Of a stretch of 64,000 bases of DNA, positions 22,762 through 33,959 are shown piece by piece. Each line of letters begins with the position of its first letter. Position 1 is the first letter of the stretch. The DNA comes from Lasiodiplodia sp. COLG20 (taxonomy: Eukaryota; Ascomycota; Dothideomycetes; Botryosphaeriales; Botryosphaeriaceae): assembly GCA_009801085.1 (NCBI GenBank), contig VNWV01000004.1, forward strand, positions 620,001 to 684,000. The letters run 5' to 3'. The notes under the pieces are model-generated. The model had not been told where the DNA came from and did not search any database. It saw nothing but the letters and a program-made list of their open reading frames with translations. Both the position numbers and the translations under genes were made by a program.

Positions 22762-23281
22762 GATTGGTCAGTGACGGGAGTGCTGCTGGCGTCTCGCACC
22801 CTGTCGGTAGGGCTCTACTCGATTGGCTCCCGACTGCAAAGCATGGACGGCGACAGGGAGCGTGATTGTGAGGAGAATGGCTCTGATCATTACCCAATGC
22901 CAAGTCTCGCCGACCGAGAGCAATACGTCGTGTTGGTGATGGGGGGGAGAGCGGGTAACGCCGAGAATAGGCCCACCGCCGAGAATTGAGCTTGTCCGCC
23001 CAAGCCTACATGGAGCAAGGCTTAGCATAACAGGTGGGGCCGCCGGCCCAATCAATCGGGCACGATTGCTCGCGTCAGCACAACGATCTTCACCGCCTAT
23101 AGCTAAAACACCATGGAATAGGGGCCGGCCGGGTACCCACACTTTCTGTCCATTTTCATTAGGCACGCGTCGCCCTCGAATGACGCGGCCGCACCGCTCG
23201 AAATCGACGCTCAGCTCTCGACTCGGACCGCCCTGCGCCTGGACTGGCACGCCCGGCATTCGGGATTTCCGAATTCTTGTC

Positions 23282-23303
23282 TAATCTGATTGTCTAATCT
23301 GAT
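23282..23303 (-). promoter_or_regulatory. Tandem pair of SreA-like variants (ATCAGATTA on minus strand)
   Basis: TAATCTGAT occurs at 23282-23290 and again at 23295-23303, inside a 13-base direct repeat TGTCTAATCTGAT. Confidence 0.5.
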
Positions 23304-23649
23304 GGTTGCATGGCGACATGCGCTGGATACTTCCCAATTCTGAAGAGTTCTCCACGGCCCACTGATGGCTTCTGCCGAACGAGCCGCCCCTTGCAGCCTT
23401 GTCGGACCTCGTTCCACTTTACACTCCGAGCAGGATCACGCGTGTGGATACCAGGAGTCATGACTTCCATGCATTCTGTTGGATTTTACCTGGAAGAGCT
23501 TCTACGCGCACTTGACGCGCTGGACGCATAACTGGCGTGTTTTGGGCTGGTGGGCTTTCGGTGGCTGAGGGCTGGATGCCTCGTGGCGTCTCCGCGGCGC
23601 TGCAGCCACATGCTAGGCCAACCGCGCCTGACGAGCTGAAGACGGCAAA

Positions 23650-23658
23650 ATCAGATAA
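23650..23658 (+). promoter_or_regulatory. Exact SreA consensus ATCAGATAA
   Basis: Lies 444 bases before the NRPS ATG. Full match to ATCWGATAA. Confidence 0.65.
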
Positions 23659-23742
23659 ACGTACGCAAGCATGTTGCCTGCATGCGTGGTTTCGAAACGA
23701 AAAGGAAATCTCCGCTGCAAGGCCCTCCTCCGATGCCGCATC

Positions 23743-23751
23743 TTATCAGAT
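23743..23751 (-). promoter_or_regulatory. Exact SreA consensus (ATCTGATAA on minus strand)
   Basis: TTATCAGAT lies 351 bases before the NRPS ATG, 93 bases from the previous site and in opposite orientation. Confidence 0.65.
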
Positions 23752-24101
23752 TTTTTATTTTTTTCTGCTCTGCGTGGCGTCGTCGTCAGTTCGTTTCCCG
23801 ACGGACCTCTCAACCGAGGGCACGGGCAGTCACATCGGTCTCTCGTAACATTTGCTCGGGCAGGTCCGCAGTAGTCCGTTTCTCGGAACGCTCGTAGTGC
23901 CTGTTGCGGCAAAAGGCGCGTGGTCTTTGCAATCATGTGAATGGTACTTCTCGCGGGACGTCTTCAGCGCGCACAAAGAAAGATTGAGCTTGTTTGTTTT
24001 CCTGCAGGATCCCGCCGAACCCTACCGTCTCTCTTTTTCCTGGCGGTGAAAAAAAGTGTCGTCGTCACACACCCCCGCCTTTCGTTTTCCAAACAGAAAC
24101 A

Positions 24102-27100
24102 ATGGAGCAGCCACGGATGGACAGCCCTATAGACGCAGGCCCACTGCTCAACGGGGATGGCCAGAAGTGCTTCGCTGCGTTCGAGGGTCCGTTGCCTACT
24201 CCTGAAGCACTGGCCTCGGACTGCACCAACGCCGATGTCTTGCTTCTGGCATGGGTGCTTGTACTTGCCCGATACGTCGATGTCAGTGATATCGAGTTCA
24301 CGTGGGGATACAGCATCGAGGATGGAGAAGTTGTTGAATCAGCCCTGTCGGCAGCAGACCTTCCATTCAAGCCCGACGACTCGATAGGAAGCTTGCTTGA
24401 AGCTGTAAAGTCAGCACGGCAGCGGACGCTGGCTGACACTGAAAGTGTCTGTGCAACTGGAGAAACACTGTTCTTCACCAACAGCAAAGATGTACGTCAC
24501 TCACGTGGTTATCCTGGGAAGTGTTGTCACTTTGATCTTATCTGATCATGGAGAGGTGGAGTGTTCATCAAGATGCGTGTTGCGTCAATCTGCACACAGA
24601 TGATCATTCCACGTCCCCACGATCAGACTTACCACCCCGACAAACCACTCTCTTCCACTTCACACCAACCACTAACCCTTCTCCAGTGGACCTTGAAAGT
24701 CGAAGTCACCACCCAAGACAGCACACCAGGGCTGCAAGCAACATGGCGCACCCTCTTCATGACTTCGTACATGGCATCCCGCCACCTCGACTCCGCCCTC
24801 ACCATCCTCGCCACCCTCACTCTTGACGCCCCAATCTCCACCATCCTCACCCCCACCCCCTCCGACCTCGCCACCATCTGGCACTGGAACGCCTCCCTCC
24901 CACCCCGCATCACTCAGCCCATGCACGCCCTCATCGCGGACCACGCACTCGCTCATCCCACCGCCCTCGCCATCGACGCCTGGGACGGCCGCTGGACCTA
25001 CGCTGAGGTCGATTCCCTTTCCACCCGCCTCGCCAAGCACCTGCGCGCCCTCGGCCTAGGCGCCGGCGCCATCGCGCCCCTCTGCTTCGAGAAGTCGCGC
25101 TGGACGGTCATCGCCGTCCTCGCCGTCATGAAGACGGGCGCCGCCTTCACGCTGACCGACCCGAGCCAGCCGCTCGCGCGCCTGCAGACGATCGCCGAGA
25201 CGGTGGACGCGCGGTTCGTGCTGACGTCGGCAAGGCATGCGGGGTTGGGGGAGGCGATGGCGCCTGGCGCGGTCGTGGTGCCGGTCTGCGCCGAGACATT
25301 CGACGGCGAGATGGTGGCTGGCGCACTCCCGGCGGCGGTCCCGCTCGACGCGCTGATGTACGTCATCTTCACGTCGGGCAGCACGGGCAAGCCGAAGGGC
25401 GTGATGCTGTCGCACGGCGCGTACGGCTCCGGCACGCTGCCGCGCGCCGCGGCGGTCGGTTACGACGAGCTTTCCCGCGTGCTGGATTTCGCGTCGTATG
25501 CGTTCGACGTCGCGATCGATAGTATGCTGGCGACGCTGTCGCATGGCGGGTGCCTGTGCATTCCGTCGGATGCGGAGAGGCTGAATGATTTGTCCGGCTT
25601 TATTCGGCGCGCGCGCGTCACGATGGCGAATCTGACGCCCAGCGTCGCGCGGATTCTGGACGCGGATATCGTGCCGGGGTTGCGGAGTCTGGGCGTGGGG
25701 GGCGAGGCGGTGACGGCGAGTGATGTTGCGGTTTGGGGGAAGAGTACGCGGGTTGTGAATGGGTATGGGCCGAGTGAGGTGGGCGTGGGGTGCACGACGA
25801 ACAGCAGTGCGGCGACGGGGAGGCCGTATGTGAGTATCGGGCCCGGCACGGGCGGTGTAATGTGGATTGTTGATCGGGAGGATCATGAGAAGCTGGTGCC
25901 GGTGGGAGCGGTGGGAGAGCTGCTGGTTGAGGGCCCCTGTGTGGGCGAGGGGTACATGGGCGACCCGGAGAAGACGGCTGCGGCCTTCATTATAGATCCG
26001 CCGTGGCTGACGGCTGGGTTTGGGGACGTCAAGGGCAGGACGGGCCGCGTGTACAAGACTGGCGACTTGGTCAAGTACGACCCTGATGGCTCCGGCTACC
26101 TCGTTTTCGTTGGACGCAAGGATACCCAGGTGAAACTGAGAGGCCAGCGTGTGGAGTTGGGAGAAGTCGAGTACCACTTACGAGCTCAGCTTCCGGCTCG
26201 AGTCCGCGTTGCGGCTGAAGTCATCAAGCCAGAGGGTCCGGGCAAGCAGCCAATGCTGGTTGCGTTCATCTCAGACCCAGAGACCGAAACCACCAAGGAT
26301 CGCGATGCTCCGGTGGAACGGATTCCATTCTCTGCCGAAGTGGCAGCTATCATGTCGGAGATGGACGACAGGCTCAAGGTTGTGCTTCCCAAGTACATGG
26401 TTCCAGCAGCATACATCCCCATCAACCACATGCCCGCTCTCGTCTCCGGAAAGACCGACCGGAAGGTCCTTCGTCAAGTAGGCGCCACCATGGTCTTGCA
26501 AGATCTCGACAAGTCCAGCACATCCGTCTGCGAGATCCAGGAGCCAACCACTCCTGCAGAGACAAGTCTTCGGAAGACGTGGAGCCGCATCTTCAACCTC
26601 CCAGAGGCTGAGATTGGCATCAACCACAGCTTCTTCGCTCTAGGCGGAGACTCGGTCCTGGCAATGAAACTGGCAGCAGCAGCTCGCGAGGACGGACTGA
26701 CGTTCAACGTCGCCGACATCTTCAGCAACCCCAAGCTCTCTGCCATGGCCAGCGTCGCCAAAGAAACCACTCCAGCCACCACCGAGCAGGACGACATCGC
26801 CCCCTTCTCCCTGCTCGACCCCACCTGGTCCGCCGCCGCCGCCCGCACCGAAGCCGCCGAACTGTGCGGCGTCGACGCCTCCGCAATCGAAGACATCTAC
26901 CCCTGCACGCCGCTGCAAGAAGTCCTGATGGCCTTCACCGCGCGCTCGACCAAGAGCTTCGTCGCCCAGCGCATCGCCGAGGTCCCGGACGACGAGGCAA
27001 CCGCCACCCGCCTCGTCTCCGCCTGGGACGCCGCCGCCGCAACCAGCCCCATCCTCCGCACGCGCGTCGTCCAGTTCCGCGACCACGGGCTACTCCAAGT

Positions 27101-30100
27101 CGTCGTACGCTCGCCGATCTTCTGGCACACGACCGCGTCCACCCTCGCCGCCTACATCGCCGCCGAGCAAGCCGCGCCGATGGGCCTGGGCACCCCGCTG
27201 TCGCGCTGGGCCCTGATCCACGACTCCTCCTCCGAGCCCGACAAGCCGCGCACCTACTTCGTCTGGACCATCCACCACGCCCTCTACGACGGCTTCTCAA
27301 CCCCGCTCCTCCTCTCGCGCGTCGCGCGCGCCTGGCGCGGCGAGCAGCCGCCACACCGCCCGTCGCAGATGAAGCACTTCGTCGCGCACCTCACCCACGG
27401 CGTCTCCAAGCCCGCGGCGCAGGACTACTGGCGCCGCGCGCTGGCCGGCGCCACGGGCCCGCAGTTCCCTGCCCTGCCGTCGCGCAGCTACCTCCCGGCG
27501 CCGGACGCGCTGGTCGAGCGCTTCGTGCCGCTCCAACGCTCCGCCGCGTCGACGGTCATGCCGAGCACGCTGATCCGCGCCGCGTGGGCGCTCGTCGCAT
27601 CGCAGCACGCCGGCGCGGGGGGTGACGGGGATGTTGTGTTCGGCGAGACGATGAGCGGGCGGAGTGCGCCGATTGCGGGCGCCGAGCAGCTCGAGGGCCC
27701 GCTCATCGCGACAGTGCCGGTAAGGGTGCGCGTCGAGCGCGGGGCGCCGGTGCAGGAGTTTTTGCTGCGGGTGCAGGAGGAGGGGTTCGCGCGGATGCCG
27801 TTCGAGCACCTCGGCATGCAGCATATACGGCGAGTCAGCGAGGACGCGCAGGTTGCGTGTGAGGTGAAGGTGGGGTTGGTGATACAGCCGGGGGAGATTG
27901 AGGAAAAAGAGGAGGAGGGGGAGGATGTGCCGCCGAAGTTCAGGGGCACGGATGCGGCGAGGGAGGCGCTGCATTTTAATTCGTATCCGCTCATGTTGGT
28001 GTGTTCGTTGCGGAGGGACGGGTTTTTGGTCATGGCGAGCTTCGACTCGAAGCTCGTTGCTGTGCCGCTAATGGAGCGCGTGCTGGCGCAGTTTGAGGCT
28101 GCGGTGGTGCAGCTGGCGAGGGAGGAACCCGTGTCGGTCGGTGAGATCAGCTTGCTGACGGAGCAGGACCGCGAGCAGATTTGGCAGTGGAACAGGACGC
28201 CGCCTACTAGTGTTGACCAGGCTACGCCTCGTCTAGTGGCTAGGCACGTCACTGCGGGTGATCCGTATCCGTCGGTTGTTGTTCCATGGATCGTGGATCC
28301 GGCGAATGCCGAGAGGCTGATGCCCATTGGCACTGTTGGCGAACTTGTTGTCGAGGGGCCGCTGGCTTCTGTGGACTTCGTTCAAGATCCCAGCTGGCTT
28401 GTTGAGGGGAGCTCTTCTGTTCCTGGTCGTCCGGGCCAGGTACACAGGACTGGCGATTTGGTCAAGTATAGTGCCGACGGTGCTATCCTCTTCGTGGCCA
28501 AGAAAGAATCCCAGACCAAGCTGCAGGGCCGTGCCGTTGATCTCGCCGAGGTTGATCGCTATCTCGAAAGCTTGCTGCCGGAGTCTACCTGGGTCGCTTC
28601 TCATATCATCACTCCTGAGCAAGCCCAGGAGCCGATTCTCGTGGCATTTGTGGAGGCTCGGGCTCAGGATGATAGCACGAACATCGTCAAGCTGGAGTTG
28701 GCCGAAGACGAGATCCCTGCTGCTGTTACTACCAGCCTGCCTGCCAACCTGGCAGAACGCTTGCTCGGACTCAACAAGGCGCTTTCAGACCTCCTTCCTC
28801 CCTACATGATCCCCGGGGCGTATATCTCACTGAAGGAGATGCCTCTGAAGCCTGGAGAGGTCGACAGGGCGCAGCTTGACGCCATCAGTTCCCAGCTCTC
28901 TCAAGACGTAATCCTCAAGCTCCGAACAGCCTTCACCCAACTCCGCGCCAAGGGCATCGACAGCAAGCCCTGGACCACCAAAGAACGCAAGCTCCAAAAG
29001 CTCTGGGCGCAATTCCTCGGCATCGACCCCTCCAACATCGACCGCGACGACAGCTTCTTCCGCCTGGGCGGCGACTCCATCCTCGCCATGCGCCTCGTCT
29101 CCGCCGCTCGCCAACTCGGATTCAAGCTCTCCGTCGCCGACGTCTTCCGCCGCATGCGCCTGTCCGACATGGCCGCCGCCCTGGAAGAAACCGACGCCGC
29201 CTCGCCTGTCGAATCCAAGACCTTCGCTCCATTCTCCGCCCTCGACGGCATCATCGACGACGTAGACGCCTTCCTCGCGCAGGAGATCCAGCCCGCCCTG
29301 GCTGACGCCTCGTGGAAGATCGCCGACGTCCTCCCCGTCACCGACGCGCAGGCCCGCGACATCGCGGCGACGGGGGGCGACCCGGCCTGCCGCAGCGCCG
29401 TGCAGTACACGATGCTCTACTTGCCAACGTCCATCGACCGCGCTCGCCTGCTCGCCTGCTGTCAGCAGCTCGTCGACCACCACGAGATCCTGCGCACCGT
29501 CTTCGTCCAGCAGGGCGGCCGCTTCCTGCAGGTGGTGCTGGAGTCGCTCGCCGCGCCTATCGTCGAAATCGACGCACCCGAGGAGGAGAACGACGTCGGG
29601 GTCTATGCGAACAAGCTCTTCGCCGCCGACATCGAGACCTCAGCGGACCTCGCCCTGGGCGCCCCCTTCCTCAAACTCTTCTACATCGCCGGCCGCGGGG
29701 ACGAGGACTGCCTCGCCATCCGCCTCTCCCACGCGCAGTACGACGGCGTCTCCCTGCCCGAGCTGATCCGGCAGGTCGAACTGCTCTACTCCTCCTCCCC
29801 TTCCTCCCCCACCACCGCAGTCATCCCCGCAACCCCACCCTTCTCAACCTACATCCACGCCCTCGCCGCCTCTCCTACCTCCCGCGCCGCCGCCCTCGCG
29901 CACTGGCGCACCACCCTCGCTGGCTCACAACTCACTCCAACACATCCCGCGTTGTCTGCCGCCACCAGCAAGGCCGCCAGATCCGCCTTCACTCAGCGCG
30001 TTGTCGACGTCTCGGCCCGCCCAGCAGACGTCACGCCCGCCACCCTCCTGTCCACCGCGTGGGCATTCGTCCTGGCGCAGCGGCACGGCGTGCGCGACGT

Positions 30101-30608
30101 CGTGTTCGGCGGCATCGGCACCGGCCGCGGTGTCAGCGACGTGATCGATGCGGCGGAGGTGGTTGGGCCGTGTTATGGGTACGTGCCGATTCGGGTGCGG
30201 TTCGACTCCGACGAGGCAGCAGGGGAAGTCCTGCGGCGCGTGCAGGAGGAGCGGGCGCAGGGCGTGGCGTTTGAGCAGGTCGGCTTCGCGGAGCTGGTCG
30301 AGGAGTGCGGGGTGGAATGGGGGAGAAGGGAGGGCAACAACGAGTGGTTCGAGAGCATCGTGCATCATCAGGATGTCGACGACTTTGATGAGATGCCCTT
30401 CGCGGGCGGGACGGCAAGGGTCGAGATCGCCAATCCGCATCCCGAGCGCGCGTGGCCCGTTAGGGTGGTGAGTTTTGTGAGGGGGGGCAAGTTTTGGTAT
30501 GGGATTCAGGCGGATGAGGGGAGGATGGAGGTGGCGGAGGAGTTGTTGGGGGAGGTTTGTGAGGCGGTGGAGAGGTTGTTGGCGAGGCCGGATGAGCCGC
30601 TGTTTTGA
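24102..30608 (+). CDS. sidD: SidD/NPS6-type nonribosomal peptide synthetase, A-T-C-dA-T-C
   Basis: Two exons, 24102-24491 and 24687-30608, joined in phase 0 (GTACGT, branch CACTAAC, CTCCAG), giving 2103 residues, close to SidD/NPS6. Residues 1-205 look like the C-terminal half of a condensation domain. The A domain follows: YVIFTSGSTGKPKG near 354, NGYGPSEVG near 488, YKTGDLVKYDPDG near 584, LVSGKTDRKVL near 715. T1 is FFALGGDSVLAM near 782. C1 has IHHALYDG near 993. A truncated second A domain (about 1300-1550) keeps only the HRTGDLVKY-type end and lacks the ATP-binding core. T2 is FFRLGGDSILAM near 1589. C2 has SHAQYDG near 1811. This domain order is the hallmark of fusarinine/TAFC-type extracellular siderophore synthetases, which use one A domain repeatedly and close the ester ring with the last C domain. 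The product here is inferred. Confidence 0.93.
24538..24546 (-). promoter_or_regulatory. Exact SreA consensus (ATCAGATAA on minus strand) in intron 1
   Basis: TTATCTGAT lies in the 195-nt first intron of the NRPS, 436 bases after its ATG. Confidence 0.6.
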
Positions 30609-31760
30609 GAAGGGGTGTGTGATGGGGGGTTTGATGTTTTGTTAGTTTGCTTTATTGTGTTTGGTAGAAGGCGCTGTTGTTTGTCTTGTTTATAGAGGGA
30701 ATGTTGACTGTTCGCCTTGTTTTCATCGCCCAGTCATGCAGTCCCACAATGATGTATCTCAACATCTGCATTAACAGTTAACGTGGACTGCATTGATCCC
30801 CGAAAACAAAGTGAAATCTGACAATGTCGTTTTTCGTAAATATGGAAATTCGAGGTGTCATTCCCTACCGGACAAATGCCATGATCCAATTGCGTGCCGT
30901 GGATAGTTTGCGGCGGTCTACAGCAACGCTATGAGTTCATGGTGCTGTCTGTATGGGTGTTTCTACATGCCGAATCTTTCGTATTTGAGCCAAACCGAGT
31001 GGAATACATTGCTGTCCGAGCCGGTAGGCGGAGAGTCAACGATCCGGAGCAACGTCGGCGCGGTATGTATGCCTACCGAAAAGTAGGTGGTACAATTAAG
31101 CTCTGTGTAGATGATCGGCCAATGTTTTCTCGGCCGAGTAGATTAGCAGATTTAGCTTAGCGTGATTAACTTATACAGTTTTGCTTTTAGTTCAGAGTAG
31201 AGTAGTCCTGTATAGGTAATAATCGGGCGCCGGCTCCGGGAAGTCGTGTTACCGAGTATCGGTCGGGCCGCGTCTATACGAACACACGGCCCGCGTCAGG
31301 TTGTGACATTCTCTCTACCTTACTCGATACTGTAGTAATTCCTACAGGAAGGCAGCCCACTGAAGGAATTAACCGTAGCCTCCTTTCCCGCCTGACGGTA
31401 GCCTCTCTGATTCTTTTTTGCCAGCGAGTGGCGTGATTCCATCGCGGAAGGATTTCTCGCACCTATAGTAGCTGACTGAAAATCATAGTTTGAAAGACGT
31501 CATTATTGGCCATCTAACAGCTTATCAACCGCTCCAACGGTCGCATGGCTCCACGGACCGACGAACCGAGCCCGTGTTGCTCGGAAATAATTCCCTACCG
31601 CCGACCAATCCTGTCGGCCGAGGCTAGCGCCGTGCGGGGAAGGCTTACTCCCTGTTGCTTGGAACCCACTTGCATCACGCTAATTTATAATATTTGGAGA
31701 AGACCAGAGCCTGTGTCACATCAACGATCCCGACATCTTTTGCACTACAATCCGAGATCA
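30609..31760. other. Intergenic region; promoter of the P450
   Basis: No gene found. A TATA-like TTTATAATATTT lies at 31684-31695, about 70 bases before the P450 ATG. CGGCCGAG palindromes occur near 31131 and 31615, a form that Zn2Cys6 factors can bind. No ATCWGATWA motif was seen. Confidence 0.45.
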
Positions 31761-33464
31761 ATGGACCCCACCATGGAGCAAACCGGCCCCCACGAGCAGA
31801 CCGCCTTGAGCATGCTCCTCCGCGGCATCTTGGCTTTGGTCAGCAGCAAATTTCGAAAACGCCAAGAGCATCAACGCTAATCATGCCATCCAGTATATCC
31901 TACATTTTTTCGGAACCATCTTCTACAACGCCTACCTCGGTCCCTTATCCAAATACCCCGGGCCGAAACTCAACGCAGCAACCGCGATCCCCTTCTGGTA
32001 CAACACGCTGCGCGGGCGGCAGACGACCTGGATCCAAGGCCTGCACAAGCAATACGGCACCGTGGTCCGGCTCTCCCCGTTCCGCCTCAGCTACATCGAC
32101 GCGCAGGCGTGGAAGGACATCTACGGCCACCGCACGGGCGGGCGCAAAGCGACGGTCAAGGACCCCAAGTTCTACAACAAGCCCGTCAACGGCGTCAACT
32201 CGCTCGTCACCGAGCCCGACGACGACGAGCACGGCCGCGTGCGCAAGATCTTCTCAAACGCCTTCTCGCACCGCGCCCTCATCGAGCAGGAAGCGCAGAT
32301 ACGCACTTACGTCGACCTGCTCATCTCGAAAACGAGGGAGAACATCTCCAGCGGCGGCGATGGGAAGACATTCGACCTCGTCAAGCTCTACAACTTCACC
32401 ACCTTCGACATCATGGCTGACCTGACCTTCGGCGAGCCCCTGCACCAGCTCGAGAGCTCCCAGTACTCGCCGTGGGTGTCTGCCATCTTCGGCGGCTTCA
32501 AGGCCGGCGATATGGCGCGCGTCACGCAGGAGTACCCGGTGTTGCGCTACGTGTACCGCGCGCTGGTGCCGAAGCGGCTGCTCGAGATGCGTGCGCAGCA
32601 CTTCCAGCACGCCGTGGACCGTGTAGAGCGGAGGCTTGCTGCGCCGCCCGAGGCGGGGAAGGCGGATATCTGGGAGCTGGTGCTAAGGGACGGCGGGAAG
32701 TTGGATGCGGGGAAGATGCATTCGAATGCGGCACTGTTCATGTTGGCGGGCACGGAGACGACGGCGACGCTGTTGAGTGGGTTGACGTGGTATTTGCTGA
32801 GGAATCCGGAGAAGATGAAGAAGTTGGTCGGCGAGATTCGCGGTGCGTTTACGTCGGAGGAGGAGATGAATCTGGTGAATCTTCAGCAGCTGAAGTACCT
32901 GGATGCGTGTGTGCATGAGGGATTAAGGTTGTATCCGCCGGTGCCGATTGGAGGGCCGCGGCAGACTCCTGAGGGCGGTGCGGTGATTTGTGGGAAGTGG
33001 GTTCCTGGCGGTGTAAGTGCCACGTCCTACGTGAAATCCACGTTGAGCAAGACATGGTTGACTCATGTGTGGGTTAAATTAGACGACTGTGTTTGTCAGC
33101 CAGTACTCGGCTTACCACTCTCCGCTTAACTTCCGCGACCCTGATTCCCTCATACCAGAGCGCTGGCTGGATGGTACAGGTTTCGAAAAGGATAGCAAGG
33201 ATGTCTTGCAGCCCTTCTCGTTTGGGCCGCGCAATTGTCTCGGGAAGAAGTAAGCATTCTCTCCGTCCGCTCTTTTTAAACCTCGCTAAAGATCTTTCAC
33301 ACAGCCTCGCATACCACGAGATACGCCTGATATTGGCAAGGACACTGTGGGCATTCGATATCGAGCTTTGTGAAGAGAGTCTCGACTGGATCAAGCAGAA
33401 GTCGTGGACTTTGTGGGACAAGCCTCCATTGATGGCCCGGCTTATCCCAGCCAATAAGGCGTAA
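31761..33464 (+). CDS. Cytochrome P450 monooxygenase
   Basis: Four exons: 31761-31838, 31894-33012, 33083-33249 and 33305-33464, giving 507 residues. The first donor is GTCAGC, which is weak but joins [13 protein letters not shown] to [19 protein letters not shown] in frame. Landmarks: N-terminal membrane anchor, proline hinge KYPGPKL, I-helix [13 protein letters not shown], ExxR in [25 protein letters not shown] and PERWL, and heme loop [11 protein letters not shown] with the cysteine ligand. Exon 3 starts at 33083 rather than at later AGs because only this restores the TTVFVSQY block. It resembles the isotrichodermin C-15 hydroxylase-type P450s of fungal secondary metabolism. It lies tandem to the NRPS, but P450s are not standard in this siderophore pathway, so its link is uncertain. 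Confidence 0.9.
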
Positions 33465-33959
33465 AGTAGCTCGAGAGTAAGCTTAATAAGCTTCGTCAGC
33501 TAAGTATTCCTTAGCTCCTTTTTTTTTCATAATTAAAAAGAACGTGTATGTGTAGTTGAGACTATCGTCCGGACGTGAATGTATAATTATTTTCTCTACA
33601 TCTGCATCCGGATGATAGCTTCAAGTACCCATGGTATAAGAGAAAGATAAATTCATGCTAGCCTTTGGCTTCAATGACCCCTGTTTGCATCTCTTAATCC
33701 GGCGCAGCCATCATAAAACTCAGAATCGGACAGAGAAACCGAGCTTGTTCAATAATCTTGGTTAATTTGCACGAATTCAATCAACAATCAATTGGAGACT
33801 GGCATTGGCTCCACGCTTGAAGTGAAAAAGCCACGCCAGGCAGCAGCCTCGGCACGAGATATGTGGCTATGCACGTTAGCAAGGCTGAACTGAGCTTGAA
33901 GTTAATATCCAGCCCGCTTGCACACCAGAAATTGATTCGATCGCTCTCATCGTCCCGAC
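33465..33959. other. Intergenic region with MITE-like element
   Basis: Between the P450 and the second HET gene. It contains the best palindromic repeat copy (33556-33624). Nothing else is recognisable. Confidence 0.5.
33556..33624 (+). repeat. MITE-like palindromic element, copy 2 (best preserved)
   Basis: Ends TTGAGACTATCGTCCGGA and TCCGGATGATAGCTTCAA are inverted repeats with few mismatches around an AT-rich centre. Length is 69 bases. Similarity to the copy at 48.9 kb extends upstream into a T-rich stretch followed by an AAAAAG-type sequence. Confidence 0.65.

Larger units (their letters stand above)
22375..24101. promoter_or_regulatory. Divergent promoter of the canonical acyltransferase and the NRPS
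   Basis: 1727 bases between divergent starts. It contains five ATCWGATWA-type motifs (22753, 23282, 23295, 23650, 23743), two of them exact ATCWGATAA. Several small ORFs exist but have no support. Confidence 0.7.

Noticed and set aside
33100..33129. P450 exon 3 starting at the AGs at 33099 or 33103
   Set aside because: The first gives a stop in phase, and the second loses the conserved TVFVSQY segment. The AG at 33082 keeps the family block.
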